This document shows, in pieces, positions 37,247 through 47,287 of a stretch of 64,000 nucleotides of DNA. The DNA lies in assembly GCA_001801815.1 (NCBI GenBank), contig MGXU01000010.1, positions 62,001-126,000 on the forward strand, written 5' to 3'. Numbering within the stretch: the stretch's first letter is position 1; each line of letters opens with the position of its first letter. The position numbers and the translations under genes are program-made. The notes under the pieces were generated by a model, which saw nothing but the letters and a program-made list of their open reading frames with translations, was not told where the DNA came from and did no database searches. The DNA comes from Gammaproteobacteria bacterium RIFCSPHIGHO2_12_FULL_36_30 (GTDB taxonomy: Bacteria; Pseudomonadota; Gammaproteobacteria; Coxiellales; Coxiellaceae).

Positions 37247-38043
37247 TAAATAATATTTTTAATTAAATCTTGTAATATTTTTTCTTGCGTTTGTGCTAAT
37301 TCTTTTTCTGCTTTATTAATTGTTTTTAAAGCAGAGTGAATTATTTTTAAATGTTGTTCAATATCTTTTTCTGTAGAAGATTGTTGCATGCGATTGAGCG
37401 CACTTTGAATTGATAACATTGCTTTTATCGTGAAATATTGTTGAAAATCAAAATGTGATTTATTGAGTTTGGGTAATGCTAATTGTAAATGAATAAAACG
37501 ATCATTTAATTCAGAGACAGGTTGATTAATTATAAAATCCTGTATTTCCATATCCGTTAATCTAAAATCATTTTTAGCAAATTCTGCCAATAATAATTCG
37601 CTCCAATTTTTAATATGCGATTCCCATTGTGAAAAATGTTCTTTTGTTTTTTCATCTAATTGATTGCGTAATTCTTTAAGCGTAGAAAATTCTAATTTAT
37701 CTAATATTTTTTGCGGCACTTCAAATACTTTTTCATTGATATGTTCTGAATCTTTAAAAAAATCTTCTTTGGCAATAGTAAGCGCTGCATCCATTTTTGT
37801 AATTGCTGCATACGTTTTTAAATGCATTTTAAAAAAAGATTGAAGTGGGCCATTTAATGCGTCATTGATTTGCAAATCGGTTAGTAAAGAAGGTATTAAT
37901 GCCTGTATTTCATGTTCTGCTTGAATTGTTTCTTTGACCCAAGCTGTTTGCTGACGAATATAATCCGATATAACTTTATAATCTGCCAATATATTTTTAG
38001 CGTATGTTCCGGTGAAATGATTAGATAGTTCAAGCATAATCAA
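37243..38043 (-). CDS. Hypothetical helical protein
   Basis: 266 residues, no family recognised. It is predicted almost wholly helical, with charged heptad-like stretches near residues 120-150 and 220-260 (KDIEQHLKIIHSALKTINKAEKELAQTQEKI is typical in character). No signal peptide or membrane helix. Its end overlaps the end of the convergent porin gene by 4 nt. The start may be the second Met (MLELSNH). Orphan; a cytosolic or effector role is equally possible. Confidence 0.65.
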   Translation of the reverse strand: MIMLELSNHFTGTYAKNILADYKVISDYIRQQTAWVKETIQAEHEIQALIPSLLTDLQINDALNGPLQSFFKMHLKTYAAITKMDAALTIAKEDFFKDSEHINEKVFEVPQKILDKLEFSTLKELRNQLDEKTKEHFSQWESHIKNWSELLLAEFAKNDFRLTDMEIQDFIINQPVSELNDRFIHLQLALPKLNKSHFDFQQYFTIKAMLSIQSALNRMQQSSTEKDIEQHLKIIHSALKTINKAEKELAQTQEKILQDLIKNIIY

Positions 38044-38058
38044 TCTCTCGTGTTTTGA

Positions 38059-39069
38059 CTATTCTAACATGGCGCAACTTAATTGATCTAGCGCCATTTC
38101 TGTTTGATCCCATCCAATACAACCATCTGTAACACTTTGATCGCCACGCATAACTTGATTTGGAGTCCATGCTTGTTTTCCAGCGGTTAAATGACTTTCA
38201 ATCATCACGCCAAAAATATTTTTATCACCATTTTTAATTCGTGCTGATAATTCATGAATTACATTCATTTGTTCCGCATAATTTTTTCGACTATTGCCAT
38301 GACTACAATCAATTAAAACACGATTAATTAAATTTAACTGCGTTAATGAAGAAACAGTGCGTTGAATTGTATTGGTATCGTAATTAGATTCAGTTTGTGA
38401 GCCACGCAATACAATATGTGCGTATGGGTTTCCGTGAGATTGTAAAATCGCTATTTTTCCCGATAAATCTAGGCCTAAATAGTGATGAGATTGCCGCGCT
38501 GTTTGTGCGGCATCTATCGCAACTTGCACGTCACCATTCGTATTATTTTTAAATCCGACTGGCATTGGTAAACCGGAAACAAATTCACGATGCATTTGAC
38601 TTTCTGTTGTGCGTGCACCGACAACAGACCAGCTTGCGAGATCTGCAAAATAAGCTGCAGTAAAGGGATTTAAAATTTCAATTCCAGTTGGAACACCCAA
38701 TTCATTAATTGCAATTAATAGTTTTCGTGCATGATTTAAGCCTTTTTCGATATTAAAAGTATTATTTAAATCGGGATCATTAATAAAACCTTTCCATCCA
38801 ATCGATGTGCGCGCTTTTTCAATATACGCACGCATAATAATACACAATGTTTTTTTATGTTTATCAATTTGCGTTTTTAGTTTTTTTGCATAACGTAAAG
38901 CAGATTCTGGATGATGAATGGAGCAGGGACCAACAATCACAACCAAACGATTATCTTTCCCGTCTAAAACACGCATCACTTGCTCGCGCACGGATGCAAC
39001 CGTTGTCGCACTTTTTTGAGTGATTGACAATGCGGTTTGTAACGCTTCTGGTGTGATTAATGCTGACAT
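38059..39069 (-). CDS. 3-deoxy-7-phosphoheptulonate synthase, class I
   Basis: Condenses PEP with erythrose 4-phosphate as the first step of the shikimate pathway. It has the AroFGH signature, including VIVGPCSIHHPESALRYA, MRAYIEKARTSIGWKG, and DCSHGNSRK with metal ligands. I start at 39069 (MSALITPEAL, 336 aa) because the longer frame from 39114 would overlap the start of the divergent lipoprotein gene. Which isozyme (AroF, G or H) it matches cannot be told by eye. aroC lies at 61.4 kb. Confidence 0.93.
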   Translation of the reverse strand: MSALITPEALQTALSITQKSATTVASVREQVMRVLDGKDNRLVVIVGPCSIHHPESALRYAKKLKTQIDKHKKTLCIIMRAYIEKARTSIGWKGFINDPDLNNTFNIEKGLNHARKLLIAINELGVPTGIEILNPFTAAYFADLASWSVVGARTTESQMHREFVSGLPMPVGFKNNTNGDVQVAIDAAQTARQSHHYLGLDLSGKIAILQSHGNPYAHIVLRGSQTESNYDTNTIQRTVSSLTQLNLINRVLIDCSHGNSRKNYAEQMNVIHELSARIKNGDKNIFGVMIESHLTAGKQAWTPNQVMRGDQSVTDGCIGWDQTEMALDQLSCAMLE

Positions 39070-39112
39070 ACGATATGATAAACCATCTCCAATGAAATCA
39101 GGGAAGGTTATC

Positions 39113-39382
39113 ATGAAAATCGTTTCAATGGTAAAAATGGGCGCCTGTTTTTTGATGGCAATTATTGTAGCGGGATGTCATGAATATACGCCTCCAACAT
39201 CTCATTATGGCACAGGCAGATACCGCTGTTTTTATCATGATGCACGAAATGGACGATTGTATCGCGGTGTTGCTGATTCACAAGATGATGCAATTTTAGC
39301 GGCAAAGAATGCATGTCGTAACGCACCACCAAAAGATATAGAGCATAAGTATTGTCATTTTGGAGAATGTATTTTTAAGTAA
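39113..39382 (+). CDS. Small cysteine-containing lipoprotein
   Basis: 89 residues with signal MKIVSMVKMGACFLMAIIVAGC and lipobox IVAGC. The mature part has four more Cys (CFYHD, NACRN, YCHFGEC), possibly two disulfides. No family recognised. SD AGGGAAGG lies 6 nt before the ATG at 39113. Divergent from the DAHP synthase gene. Confidence 0.78.
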   Translation: MKIVSMVKMGACFLMAIIVAGCHEYTPPTSHYGTGRYRCFYHDARNGRLYRGVADSQDDAILAAKNACRNAPPKDIEHKYCHFGECIFK

Positions 39383-39386
39383 ATTG

Positions 39387-40091
39387 TTAACGATTAGCGG
39401 CACGAATACTTGCTAATAACTCTGCAGCTTGATTGACTTGTTCTTGCGTAATCGGTTTTAATTTGTTGAGCCATGCTTTAATTTCTTGCATCGCATGTTG
39501 TGAGTTCGCCAACATTATTTCTGCAAACCCCATCGCATCTTGATCAACTTTATCAATTAGGCCTATTTTTAAGGCTTTTTGTGCATCAAATAATTCTGCT
39601 GTCATCATTTCGTATTTTGCAGCTTGATAACCAATACGTTGTGTGACAAATGGCGAAATGACTGCGGGTATTAATCCTATTTTCACTTCTGAAAAACAAA
39701 ATCCTGCATCGGGCGCTGCAATTGCAATATCACTTGCTGCTAACAAACCCAAACCACCGCCAATAGTTTTTCCATGCGCAAAACAAATCGTTGGTTTTTC
39801 GCATGAATAAATTGTGTAAAATAATTCTGCTAATTTTTTTGCATCTTGTAAATTTTCATCATATGAAACGGTAGACATTTTTTTCATGTGATTTAAATCG
39901 GCGCCGGCGCAAAAATTTTTTCCATTGCCATTTAAAATAATTATTTTTACTGTTGGATCTTTATCGAAATCAAGATAAGTTTTAATTAAGGTGTCGCGCA
40001 TTTCGACGTCGAGTGCGTTAGATTTTTCGGGGTTGTTTAATGTGATGGAGCCAATATTATTTTTAATTGTGAAATTTATTTTTGAGGTCAT
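39387..40091 (-). CDS. liuC: Enoyl-CoA hydratase, probably methylglutaconyl-CoA hydratase
   Basis: 234-residue crotonase ([16 protein letters not shown]-like oxyanion region; [22 protein letters not shown]). In the leucine pathway it would hydrate 3-methylglutaconyl-CoA to HMG-CoA. The specificity comes from its place as last gene of the operon with methylcrotonyl-CoA carboxylase beta, which it overlaps by 4 nt; it is shorter than usual (about 260). Confidence 0.82.
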   Translation of the reverse strand: MTSKINFTIKNNIGSITLNNPEKSNALDVEMRDTLIKTYLDFDKDPTVKIIILNGNGKNFCAGADLNHMKKMSTVSYDENLQDAKKLAELFYTIYSCEKPTICFAHGKTIGGGLGLLAASDIAIAAPDAGFCFSEVKIGLIPAVISPFVTQRIGYQAAKYEMMTAELFDAQKALKIGLIDKVDQDAMGFAEIMLANSQHAMQEIKAWLNKLKPITQEQVNQAAELLASIRAANR

Positions 40092-41680
40092 ATCCTAAAG
40101 ACTCCAAACTTTGTATCATGAATCACAGGATTCGCAATAATTTCCAATGCACGTGCAACAACATTTCTCGTTTCAATAGGTTGAATGACACCGTCATCCC
40201 ACAAACGCGCACTCGCATAAAATGGACTGCCTTGTTGATCATATTCATCGCGAATTTTTTGCATAAAAATATTTTTTTCATTTTCATCCCATGCTTTTTT
40301 CTCGCGAGATAATTTTTCTAATTTTACTTGTGCCAATACTTGTGCTGCTTGTTCACCACCCATTACGCTAATGCGCGCATTCGGCCACATAAATAAAAAT
40401 TGTGGATCATAAGCTCGGCCACACATTGCATAATTTCCTGCGCCAAAACTTCCGCCAATAATCACTGTAATTTTAGGCACTTTTGCATTTGCAACCGCCA
40501 TTACCATTTTTGCACCATCTTTTGCAATGCCTTTTTCTTCGACTTTTTTTCCAACCATAAATCCAGTTATATTTTGCAAAAATAATAATGGAATTTTTCG
40601 CATCGTACATAATTCAATAAAATGCGTGCCTTTATCGGCCGATTCAGAAAATAAAATTCCATTATTTGCAATAATCCCAACTTCATAACCATCGATGTGT
40701 GCAAAGCCGCAAACTAAAGTTGCACCATATAATGTTTTAAATTCATTAAATTCTGAATCATCAACAATACGCGCAATGACTTCGCGAATATCAATCGAAT
40801 GACGTGTATCGGTTGGCATTAATCCTAATAATTCTGAAATGGGGTGCTGCGGCGTAACACTCTTTTTTTGTCTTGAAATAAATGGTTTCGGACGATTTAA
40901 ATGTGAAACACAATCGCGTGCAATTTGTAATGCATGTGTATCATCATTTGCATAATGATCTGCAACGCCGGATAAACGACAATGCACATCAGCACCACCT
41001 AAACTTTCTGCATCAACAATTTCACCTGTCGCAGCTTTTACTAATGGTGGTCCCGCTAAAAAAATTGTCGCTTGATTTTTTACCATGATGGATTCATCTG
41101 CCATCGCAGGAACATAAGCGCCACCTGCTGTGCACGATCCCATTACAATTGCAATTTGTGGAATATTTTTTGCAGATAAATTCGCTTGATAATAAAAAAT
41201 TCTGCCAAAATGTTCGCGATCTGGAAAAACTTCTGCTTGCAATGGTAAAAATGCACCGCCAGAATCTACTAAATAAATACACGGTAAATGATTTTCTAAT
41301 GCAATTTGCTGTGCGCGTAAATGTTTTTTCGCAGTAATGGGAAAATATGTTCCACCTTTTACCATTGGATCATTTGCAACAATCATGCAATCGATACCGT
41401 GAATTTTTCCAACGCCAGTGATAACGCCAGCAGCGGGCAGGGGATCTTCATATAAATTAAATCCTGCAAGCGCAGATAATTCAAAAAATTCTGTTTTGGG
41501 ATCAATTAAATTTTTAATGCGATCGCGAGTGGATAATTTTTTTGGATTTTTATTTTGTGAGCCGCATTTTTCTATTTCAGTGAGGATGGTTTTTAATGTT
41601 TCGCAGCGTTTTTTCATGAGTGCGGCGTTTTTTTTGAATTCTTCGGAGGTGGAATCAATTTTGGTTTGTAGTGTTGTCAT
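40088..41680 (-). CDS. liuB: Methylcrotonoyl-CoA carboxylase beta subunit
   Basis: 530-residue carboxyltransferase with both crotonase-like halves ([75 protein letters not shown]). The sequence matches MccB rather than propionyl-CoA carboxylase beta. It needs a biotin carboxylase/BCCP alpha subunit, which is not in this operon or window. Confidence 0.92.
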   Translation of the reverse strand: MTTLQTKIDSTSEEFKKNAALMKKRCETLKTILTEIEKCGSQNKNPKKLSTRDRIKNLIDPKTEFFELSALAGFNLYEDPLPAAGVITGVGKIHGIDCMIVANDPMVKGGTYFPITAKKHLRAQQIALENHLPCIYLVDSGGAFLPLQAEVFPDREHFGRIFYYQANLSAKNIPQIAIVMGSCTAGGAYVPAMADESIMVKNQATIFLAGPPLVKAATGEIVDAESLGGADVHCRLSGVADHYANDDTHALQIARDCVSHLNRPKPFISRQKKSVTPQHPISELLGLMPTDTRHSIDIREVIARIVDDSEFNEFKTLYGATLVCGFAHIDGYEVGIIANNGILFSESADKGTHFIELCTMRKIPLLFLQNITGFMVGKKVEEKGIAKDGAKMVMAVANAKVPKITVIIGGSFGAGNYAMCGRAYDPQFLFMWPNARISVMGGEQAAQVLAQVKLEKLSREKKAWDENEKNIFMQKIRDEYDQQGSPFYASARLWDDGVIQPIETRNVVARALEIIANPVIHDTKFGVFRI

Positions 41681-41682
41681 AA

Positions 41683-42849
41683 TTAAATCTCAATTCCAAT
41701 TGCTGTCGCTTCTCCGCCGCCGATGCAAATTGCAGCGACACCACGCTTTTTGTTTTGTTGTTTTAACGCATGAATTAACGTTACTAAAATACGCGCACCT
41801 GATGCACCGATTGGATGTCCTAAAATACACGCACCGCCATGCACATTTATTTTTTCTATCGGAATCGATAATTTTTTCATTGTGATTAATGTGACAACTG
41901 AAAATGCTTCGTTTATTTCAAATAAATCCACATCATTTATTGTCCAATTTATTTTTTGTAATAATTTTTCAATTGCAAAAATTGGCGCAATTGGAAATTG
42001 TTCTGGCGCAAGCGCAACATTTGCGTCACCAATAATTTTTGCTAATGGTTTTATTTTATGTTGATTTGCTGCTGATTCAGACATTAATAATAATGCAGCA
42101 GCGCCATCCGAAATGCTGCTCGCATTTGCTGCTGTAATTGTACCATCTTTTGTGAAAGCTGGTTTCAATTGTGGGATTTTTTCTGGGTTCGCTTTTTGAA
42201 TACCTTCATCTTCGCAAATTATTATTTCACCTTTTTTGTCGCGAATTGAAATGGGTGATATTTCATCTTTAAAATAGCCTTTTTTTGTCGCTTGAATTGC
42301 TCGATTAATTGAATTGATTGCAAATGCATCTTGTTCTTCGCGTGTAATATGATTTTCAAAAGCGCATTTTTCTGCAATAGCACCCATTGATAAATGTTCA
42401 CCATAGGCATTTATTAAACCATCTATTTGCATATGATCTTGCATAGTTTGCTCGCCCATTCGCAAACCAATTCGTGCGCCTTGTAATAAATATGGCGCAC
42501 GTGACATATTTTCCATGCCGCCTGCAATTATAATTTCTGCATTTTTATTTTGTATTTCATGATGCGCTATCATGACAGTTTGCATTCCAGATCCACACAT
42601 TTTATTAATTGTTGTGCACGGTGTTGTAGTTGATATATTTGCACCCAGTGCTGCTTGACGTGCTGGCGCTTGTCCTAAACCTGCTGACAAAACACAACCC
42701 ATGTACGCAGCATCAATTTTATTTTTTAACGAAACATCATAAAACAAGGCAGAAATTGCATAGCTGCCAAGTTGCGGTGATGTAATATCTTTAAAAACAC
42801 CGTTGAAATTTCCCATCGGTGTGCGTTTTGCTGCGGCAATTACAGTCAT
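41683..42849 (-). CDS. Acetyl-CoA C-acetyltransferase (thiolase)
   Basis: 388-residue thiolase with active Cys in [31 protein letters not shown] and the second Cys in CIGGGEATA. It lies between isovaleryl-CoA dehydrogenase (4-nt overlap) and methylcrotonyl-CoA carboxylase beta (2-nt gap). It can cleave the acetoacetyl-CoA produced downstream of leucine degradation. Confidence 0.93.
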   Translation of the reverse strand: MTVIAAAKRTPMGNFNGVFKDITSPQLGSYAISALFYDVSLKNKIDAAYMGCVLSAGLGQAPARQAALGANISTTTPCTTINKMCGSGMQTVMIAHHEIQNKNAEIIIAGGMENMSRAPYLLQGARIGLRMGEQTMQDHMQIDGLINAYGEHLSMGAIAEKCAFENHITREEQDAFAINSINRAIQATKKGYFKDEISPISIRDKKGEIIICEDEGIQKANPEKIPQLKPAFTKDGTITAANASSISDGAAALLLMSESAANQHKIKPLAKIIGDANVALAPEQFPIAPIFAIEKLLQKINWTINDVDLFEINEAFSVVTLITMKKLSIPIEKINVHGGACILGHPIGASGARILVTLIHALKQQNKKRGVAAICIGGGEATAIGIEI

Positions 42850-43994
42850 TTCATTAATTCCCTTGCAATAACAATTCTTCTAATTTCAGTTGTGCCCGCA
42901 CCAATTTCATACAAATTAATATCACGCAATAAACGACCAGCAGGCGAATCATTTAAATAACCAACGCCGCCCAAACAATGTATTGTGCTCCATGCAACTT
43001 TACTTGCATTTTCAGATACAAATAAATAAACGCTTGCTGCTTGTGCTGGCGTAATTTGATGATTGTCACATAATGCAAACATTGCATAAGCATAATGTTT
43101 TGACGCTTGATAACTAGTGTAAGCATCTGCCATGCGTTGTTGAATCATTTGAAATTCGCCGATACTTTTTTTAAATTGTTTTCGTGTTTTTACATACGGC
43201 ATCATAATATCTAAACAAGCTTGCATTAAACCTAGCGGGCCAGATGAAAGTACAGCACGTTCAATATCTAAACCATCCATTAAAATTTTAATGGCTTCAT
43301 TTGTTTTTCCAAGCACATTTTCTTTTGGAACAATGCAATGTTTAAATGTAAGCTCAGCAGTGCTTGAACTGCGCATGCCTAATTTATCTAAACGTCGCGC
43401 AACTGAAAATCCGGAAAAATTTTTTTCAACAATAAAAGCAGTCATGCCATGCGCGCCTGCTTCTGGATTTGTTTTTGCGTATACCACAATTACATCTGCA
43501 TCAGGACCATTGGTAATCCACATTTTATGGCCATTTAAAATAAAGTGATCATCTTTTTCTTCCGCATATAATTGCATGCTAATAACATCTGATCCCGCAT
43601 CTTTTTCGCTCATTGCGAGCGCGCCAATATATTCGCCCGAATTTAATTTTGGTAAATATTTTTGTTTTTGCGCTTCAGTTCCGAAACGATAAATTTGATT
43701 AGCACATAAATTTGCATGTGCGCCATACGCTAATCCAACGCCGCCAGATGCGCGACTTATTTCTTCAATAATAATTGCTTGTGCAAAATAACCAAGTGCA
43801 GTGCCGCCATATTGTTTACCAATTGTGACGCCTAAAAAACCAGCTTTACCTAACAAAGGCCATAATTCTTTTGGAAAACGATTATCACGATCTGTTTCAT
43901 CGGCGATCGGTGCGATATATTTTTGTGCAAAATCATGTACCTTTTGTCTTAATTCTTGGGTAACTTCATTAATTTTGACAGCATCGTCTATCAT
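42846..43994 (-). CDS. liuA: Isovaleryl-CoA dehydrogenase
   Basis: 382-residue acyl-CoA dehydrogenase converting isovaleryl-CoA to 3-methylcrotonyl-CoA with FAD. It shows AMSEKDAGSD, WITNGPDADV, GLDIERAVLSSGPLGLMQA (the catalytic Glu of isovaleryl enzymes lies in this ERAVL region) and the C-terminal YEIGAGTTEIRR. First gene of the leucine operon. Confidence 0.92.
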   Translation of the reverse strand: MIDDAVKINEVTQELRQKVHDFAQKYIAPIADETDRDNRFPKELWPLLGKAGFLGVTIGKQYGGTALGYFAQAIIIEEISRASGGVGLAYGAHANLCANQIYRFGTEAQKQKYLPKLNSGEYIGALAMSEKDAGSDVISMQLYAEEKDDHFILNGHKMWITNGPDADVIVVYAKTNPEAGAHGMTAFIVEKNFSGFSVARRLDKLGMRSSSTAELTFKHCIVPKENVLGKTNEAIKILMDGLDIERAVLSSGPLGLMQACLDIMMPYVKTRKQFKKSIGEFQMIQQRMADAYTSYQASKHYAYAMFALCDNHQITPAQAASVYLFVSENASKVAWSTIHCLGGVGYLNDSPAGRLLRDINLYEIGAGTTEIRRIVIARELMK

Positions 43995-44071
43995 TTTTTG
44001 TTCCCTTGGTGTTTGGTTTTGAGTAGTATTGAATATCTGCCTATTCTAGCTGTGTAAGAAGGAAAAACACA

Positions 44072-44524
44072 ATGAAATATGACTTTTCAGATTATCAAAA
44101 AATGTATGATCTAAGCGCTTCCGATTTATCCAAATCCATCTTTGACTTTTCTGCTGGTATTTCAGGTTTTCAGGCGGAAGCAATAAAACGAGGCGTGCAA
44201 GTTGTCAGTGCAGATGCATCACAATTACCACATTTTCAATATAAGGCTCACCAGTTTGATTTGGCATTATGCACCGATTTTATTTTTTACCATTCGCATT
44301 CAACCAAAGAAATTGCTGAGCTCGTAGAAGAATTGTGTCGTATTGCATCTGAGGTTCGCATATTTCCTTTGATGGATAAGACCGGAAAAGCAAGTAAAGA
44401 ATTAGGACCGTTGATGTTAATATTGCAGAAAAAAAATTATGGTGTTGAAGTAAGATCAAGTGTATTTGAAAATGGCAACGCGATGTTGAGGATTTGGGAA
44501 CAGGAATGCAAAGTTGGAGTGTGA
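44072..44524 (+). CDS. Small SAM methyltransferase-like protein
   Basis: 150 residues with a compact Rossmann start (IFDFSAGISGFQAEAIKRGVQVVSADAS, an atypical motif I) and FDLALCTDFIFYH as the motif IV region. Lacks the C-terminal substrate part of full-size enzymes. Substrate unknown. SD AAGGAAAAA upstream; divergent from the leucine operon. Confidence 0.75.
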   Translation: MKYDFSDYQKMYDLSASDLSKSIFDFSAGISGFQAEAIKRGVQVVSADASQLPHFQYKAHQFDLALCTDFIFYHSHSTKEIAELVEELCRIASEVRIFPLMDKTGKASKELGPLMLILQKKNYGVEVRSSVFENGNAMLRIWEQECKVGV

Positions 44525-44533
44525 GAAAGTTTT

Positions 44534-45994
44534 TTACAACAAAAGCAACAACATAATTATAACCAATCCCATCACAGGATAATAATGCCATCTCATCAGC
44601 GGTGTTTTTCCCGTCATCGGTTGTATGTCATGCGTTAACACAACACGCTGATCAATCGGTGCGCCCGTTTCAATTTTTCCAAATGGTGAAATAAACGCTG
44701 TAATTCCAGTGTTTGTACTGAGTAATTGTGCGCGACCTGTTTCAAGCGAGCGCATTTGCGCCATTTGTAAATGTTGCGCAAGGGCGATTGATTTTCCAAA
44801 CCAACTATCATCTGATAGCGTCATTAATAATTCACTGTGTTCCGCCGCATTTAATACTTCATTTGGAAATGCAATTTCATAACAAATAAAGGGCGCAATG
44901 CGAATATTATTTATTTTTAGATCAGGTTGCTTTTTTGGTCCAGCAGAAAATCCTGACATTGGAATATTAAAATAGTGCATCACTTTTCCAAAAATATTTT
45001 TTAATGGAATATATTCGCCAAATGGTACTAAATGTTTTTTCAAATATTCTCCATGATTTTCGCCAATTAATAATAATCCATTATAATATTGTTGTGTTTT
45101 TTGATTTAAAATTGGTACGCCAAAGATAATATTACTGTGATGTTGTTTTGCAACCGCGCTCAATTGTCGAATAAATTTTTCAGCGTTTTGCGCATAAACC
45201 GGAAATGCACCTTCTGGCCACACAATTAATTGACTGGATAAATTCTCGAGCGTCAAATTTTTATATACATTAATATTTTCTAAAATATAAGATTCATCCC
45301 ATTTTATATTAAATGGAATATTGCCTTGAATTAAGCTTGCTTTTATTGGTTTACCAAATGGTTTTGTCCATGCATGATTTTTAAAAATCCAACCTAGTCC
45401 AACAATTACAAAAATAATAATGAAAGAAATTATTTTTGCAGATCTACTTTGTTTTGTTGCGAGTAAAACTAATGCGCCTGCAATTAATACTGTAACTAAT
45501 GATAACCCGTAAACGCCGATAATCGGCGCTAATCCTTGCAGTGGAGTTGTTAATTGTGAATAACCTAATAAAATCCATGGAAAACCAGTAAACAAAATAC
45601 TGCGTAAATATTCAAACAAAACCCAAAGCGCTGGAAAAACTAATAAACATTGTTTTGCTTCTGAAAATTGCGAAAATGTTTTTTTAAAAATATAGCCAAA
45701 GCATGCAAAATATAAACCCATCCAAATCACAAAAATAAACGTAATTAATGCCGCTAAAAAAACATTTGAATTTCCAAATTCATGAATGCTGACATAAATC
45801 CACGATGCGCCAGTTCCAAAAAATCCAATTCCAAATAACCACCCCAACCAAAATGCTTTTTTTGTATTTACTCGCAACCATATCGCCAATAAAATTGCTG
45901 GAAAAATAAATGCGACACTATAAACATTAAATGGTGAAAACGCGAGCGGCAAAAATGCGCCAGAAAGCAAGGACGCAATCATTAACCAAATCAT
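44534..45994 (-). CDS. lnt: Apolipoprotein N-acyltransferase
   Basis: Adds the third acyl chain to lipoproteins at the inner membrane. The 486 residues have six or more N-terminal helices, then a nitrilase-like domain with Glu in WPEGAFPVYA, Lys in KKHLVPFGEYIP and Cys in APFICYEIAFP. Last gene of the miaB-phoH-ybeY-corC-lnt cluster; overlaps corC by 4 nt. Confidence 0.95.
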   Translation of the reverse strand: MIWLMIASLLSGAFLPLAFSPFNVYSVAFIFPAILLAIWLRVNTKKAFWLGWLFGIGFFGTGASWIYVSIHEFGNSNVFLAALITFIFVIWMGLYFACFGYIFKKTFSQFSEAKQCLLVFPALWVLFEYLRSILFTGFPWILLGYSQLTTPLQGLAPIIGVYGLSLVTVLIAGALVLLATKQSRSAKIISFIIIFVIVGLGWIFKNHAWTKPFGKPIKASLIQGNIPFNIKWDESYILENINVYKNLTLENLSSQLIVWPEGAFPVYAQNAEKFIRQLSAVAKQHHSNIIFGVPILNQKTQQYYNGLLLIGENHGEYLKKHLVPFGEYIPLKNIFGKVMHYFNIPMSGFSAGPKKQPDLKINNIRIAPFICYEIAFPNEVLNAAEHSELLMTLSDDSWFGKSIALAQHLQMAQMRSLETGRAQLLSTNTGITAFISPFGKIETGAPIDQRVVLTHDIQPMTGKTPLMRWHYYPVMGLVIIMLLLLL

Positions 45995-46833
45995 GAGCGT
46001 ATCCGTTTCAACTGCAACATTTGAATTCCGCGCCGTGTGCTTTTCAAAACTGTAATTTCGAAATAACCCAATGTTATTTTTTCGTTTCGTTTTGGCAGAT
46101 GACCTAATTTTCTCAAAACTAAACCGCCTATTGTTTCAAAGTCTTCATCATCAAAATGTGTCTTAAAATAGCGATTAAAATCGTTAATTGGTGTCAATGC
46201 GTTTACTAAAAAAATATTTTTTTCAATTTCTTTGATAGTTGTGTCATTATCATCAATATCATATTCATCTTGAATATCTCCGACAATTTCTTCAAGGACA
46301 TCTTCAATAGTTACTAAACCTGATACGCTGCCATATTCATCGACGACAATTGCCATATGATTTCTATTTAAGCGAAATTCTTTTAATAAAACATCTAATG
46401 GTTTTGTTTCGGGAATAAAAATAGCGGGACGTGTTAAATCACGCACGCAGCGATTATTGGGCGTTGATGGCATTGTAAATGGCAGCACATCTTTTGCAAG
46501 TAAAATACCGACTATTTTATCTGGTGTATCACCCATCACGGGAAATCGAGAATGTTGCGATTGAATTATAGTTGGTAAAATATCGAGTGGTTTTGCATCA
46601 CCATCGACCATCACCATTTGCGGGCGTGGCACCATAATATCGCGTACTTTTTTAACTGAAACTGTTAATACACCTTCAATCATTTGCAACGCATCACGAT
46701 CAATTAATTCGCGCTCTTGCGCATCGCGTAGCATGCTAATTAATTGTTTTTGACTGTGCGGTTCGCGTAATAAAAAATGACTTAATCGCTCGAACCAAGA
46801 TGGATGTTTAGTGCTAGACATATGGATTTTCAA
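45991..46833 (-). CDS. corC: CorC/HlyC family CBS-domain protein
   Basis: 280 residues: an N-terminal helical part, two CBS domains (IMVPRPQMVMVDGDAKPLDIL; FRLNRNHMAIVVDEYGSVSGLVTIEDVLEEIVGDI) and a C-terminal CorC_HlyC domain. Associated with Mg/Co efflux in E. coli. The start may be at 46821 (MSSTKHPS) rather than 46833; either overlaps ybeY. Confidence 0.92.
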   Translation of the reverse strand: MKIHMSSTKHPSWFERLSHFLLREPHSQKQLISMLRDAQERELIDRDALQMIEGVLTVSVKKVRDIMVPRPQMVMVDGDAKPLDILPTIIQSQHSRFPVMGDTPDKIVGILLAKDVLPFTMPSTPNNRCVRDLTRPAIFIPETKPLDVLLKEFRLNRNHMAIVVDEYGSVSGLVTIEDVLEEIVGDIQDEYDIDDNDTTIKEIEKNIFLVNALTPINDFNRYFKTHFDDEDFETIGGLVLRKLGHLPKRNEKITLGYFEITVLKSTRRGIQMLQLKRIRS

Positions 46834-47275
46834 TTCCCAATTTTTTCAATATCTCAATTTCAAGTGATTCCATCATTGCGGCATCATTTTCAATAATATG
46901 ATCATATCCCAATAAATGTAAAAAACCATGTACAGTTAAATGCGCCCAATGTGATTCCAATTTTTTATTTTGTATTTTTGCTTCTGTTTCTACAATTTCA
47001 GCGCAGATTGCTAAATCACCAAGTGATGTTTCTTCAATTCCAGGCATAGAATCATACGTAAATGATAATACATTTGTTGGCCCACTTTTTTTTCGATAAC
47101 TTGCATTTAATTCAGCGCTGGTTTCTTTATCGATGATTGAAATACACACTTCAGAAAATTGTTCTGGAATTTTTGCAAAAATATTTTCGATTGTTGTTGT
47201 AATCCATAATTGAAATTTTTTTTGCGATGGAATATTTTTTAATTGCATTTCATTTAGCAAAATAATATTTATCAT
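46814..47275 (-). CDS. ybeY: Endoribonuclease YbeY
   Basis: Single-strand RNase in 16S rRNA maturation and ribosome quality control. 153 residues with the zinc motif HLTVHGFLHLLGYDH (HxxxHxxxxxH) near residue 117 and KSGPTNVLSF. The order phoH-ybeY-corC is conserved. Confidence 0.96.
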   Translation of the reverse strand: MINIILLNEMQLKNIPSQKKFQLWITTTIENIFAKIPEQFSEVCISIIDKETSAELNASYRKKSGPTNVLSFTYDSMPGIEETSLGDLAICAEIVETEAKIQNKKLESHWAHLTVHGFLHLLGYDHIIENDAAMMESLEIEILKKLGIENPYV

Positions 47276-47287
47276 TTTTGCTTACAC

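Noticed and set aside
39020-39112. Longer N-terminus for the small lipoprotein
   Set aside because: The lipobox signal peptide and an AGGGAAGG ribosome site place the start at 39113.
41418-41885. 155-residue plus-strand frame across the liuB/thiolase junction
   Set aside because: It is antisense to two well-conserved genes and resembles no protein.
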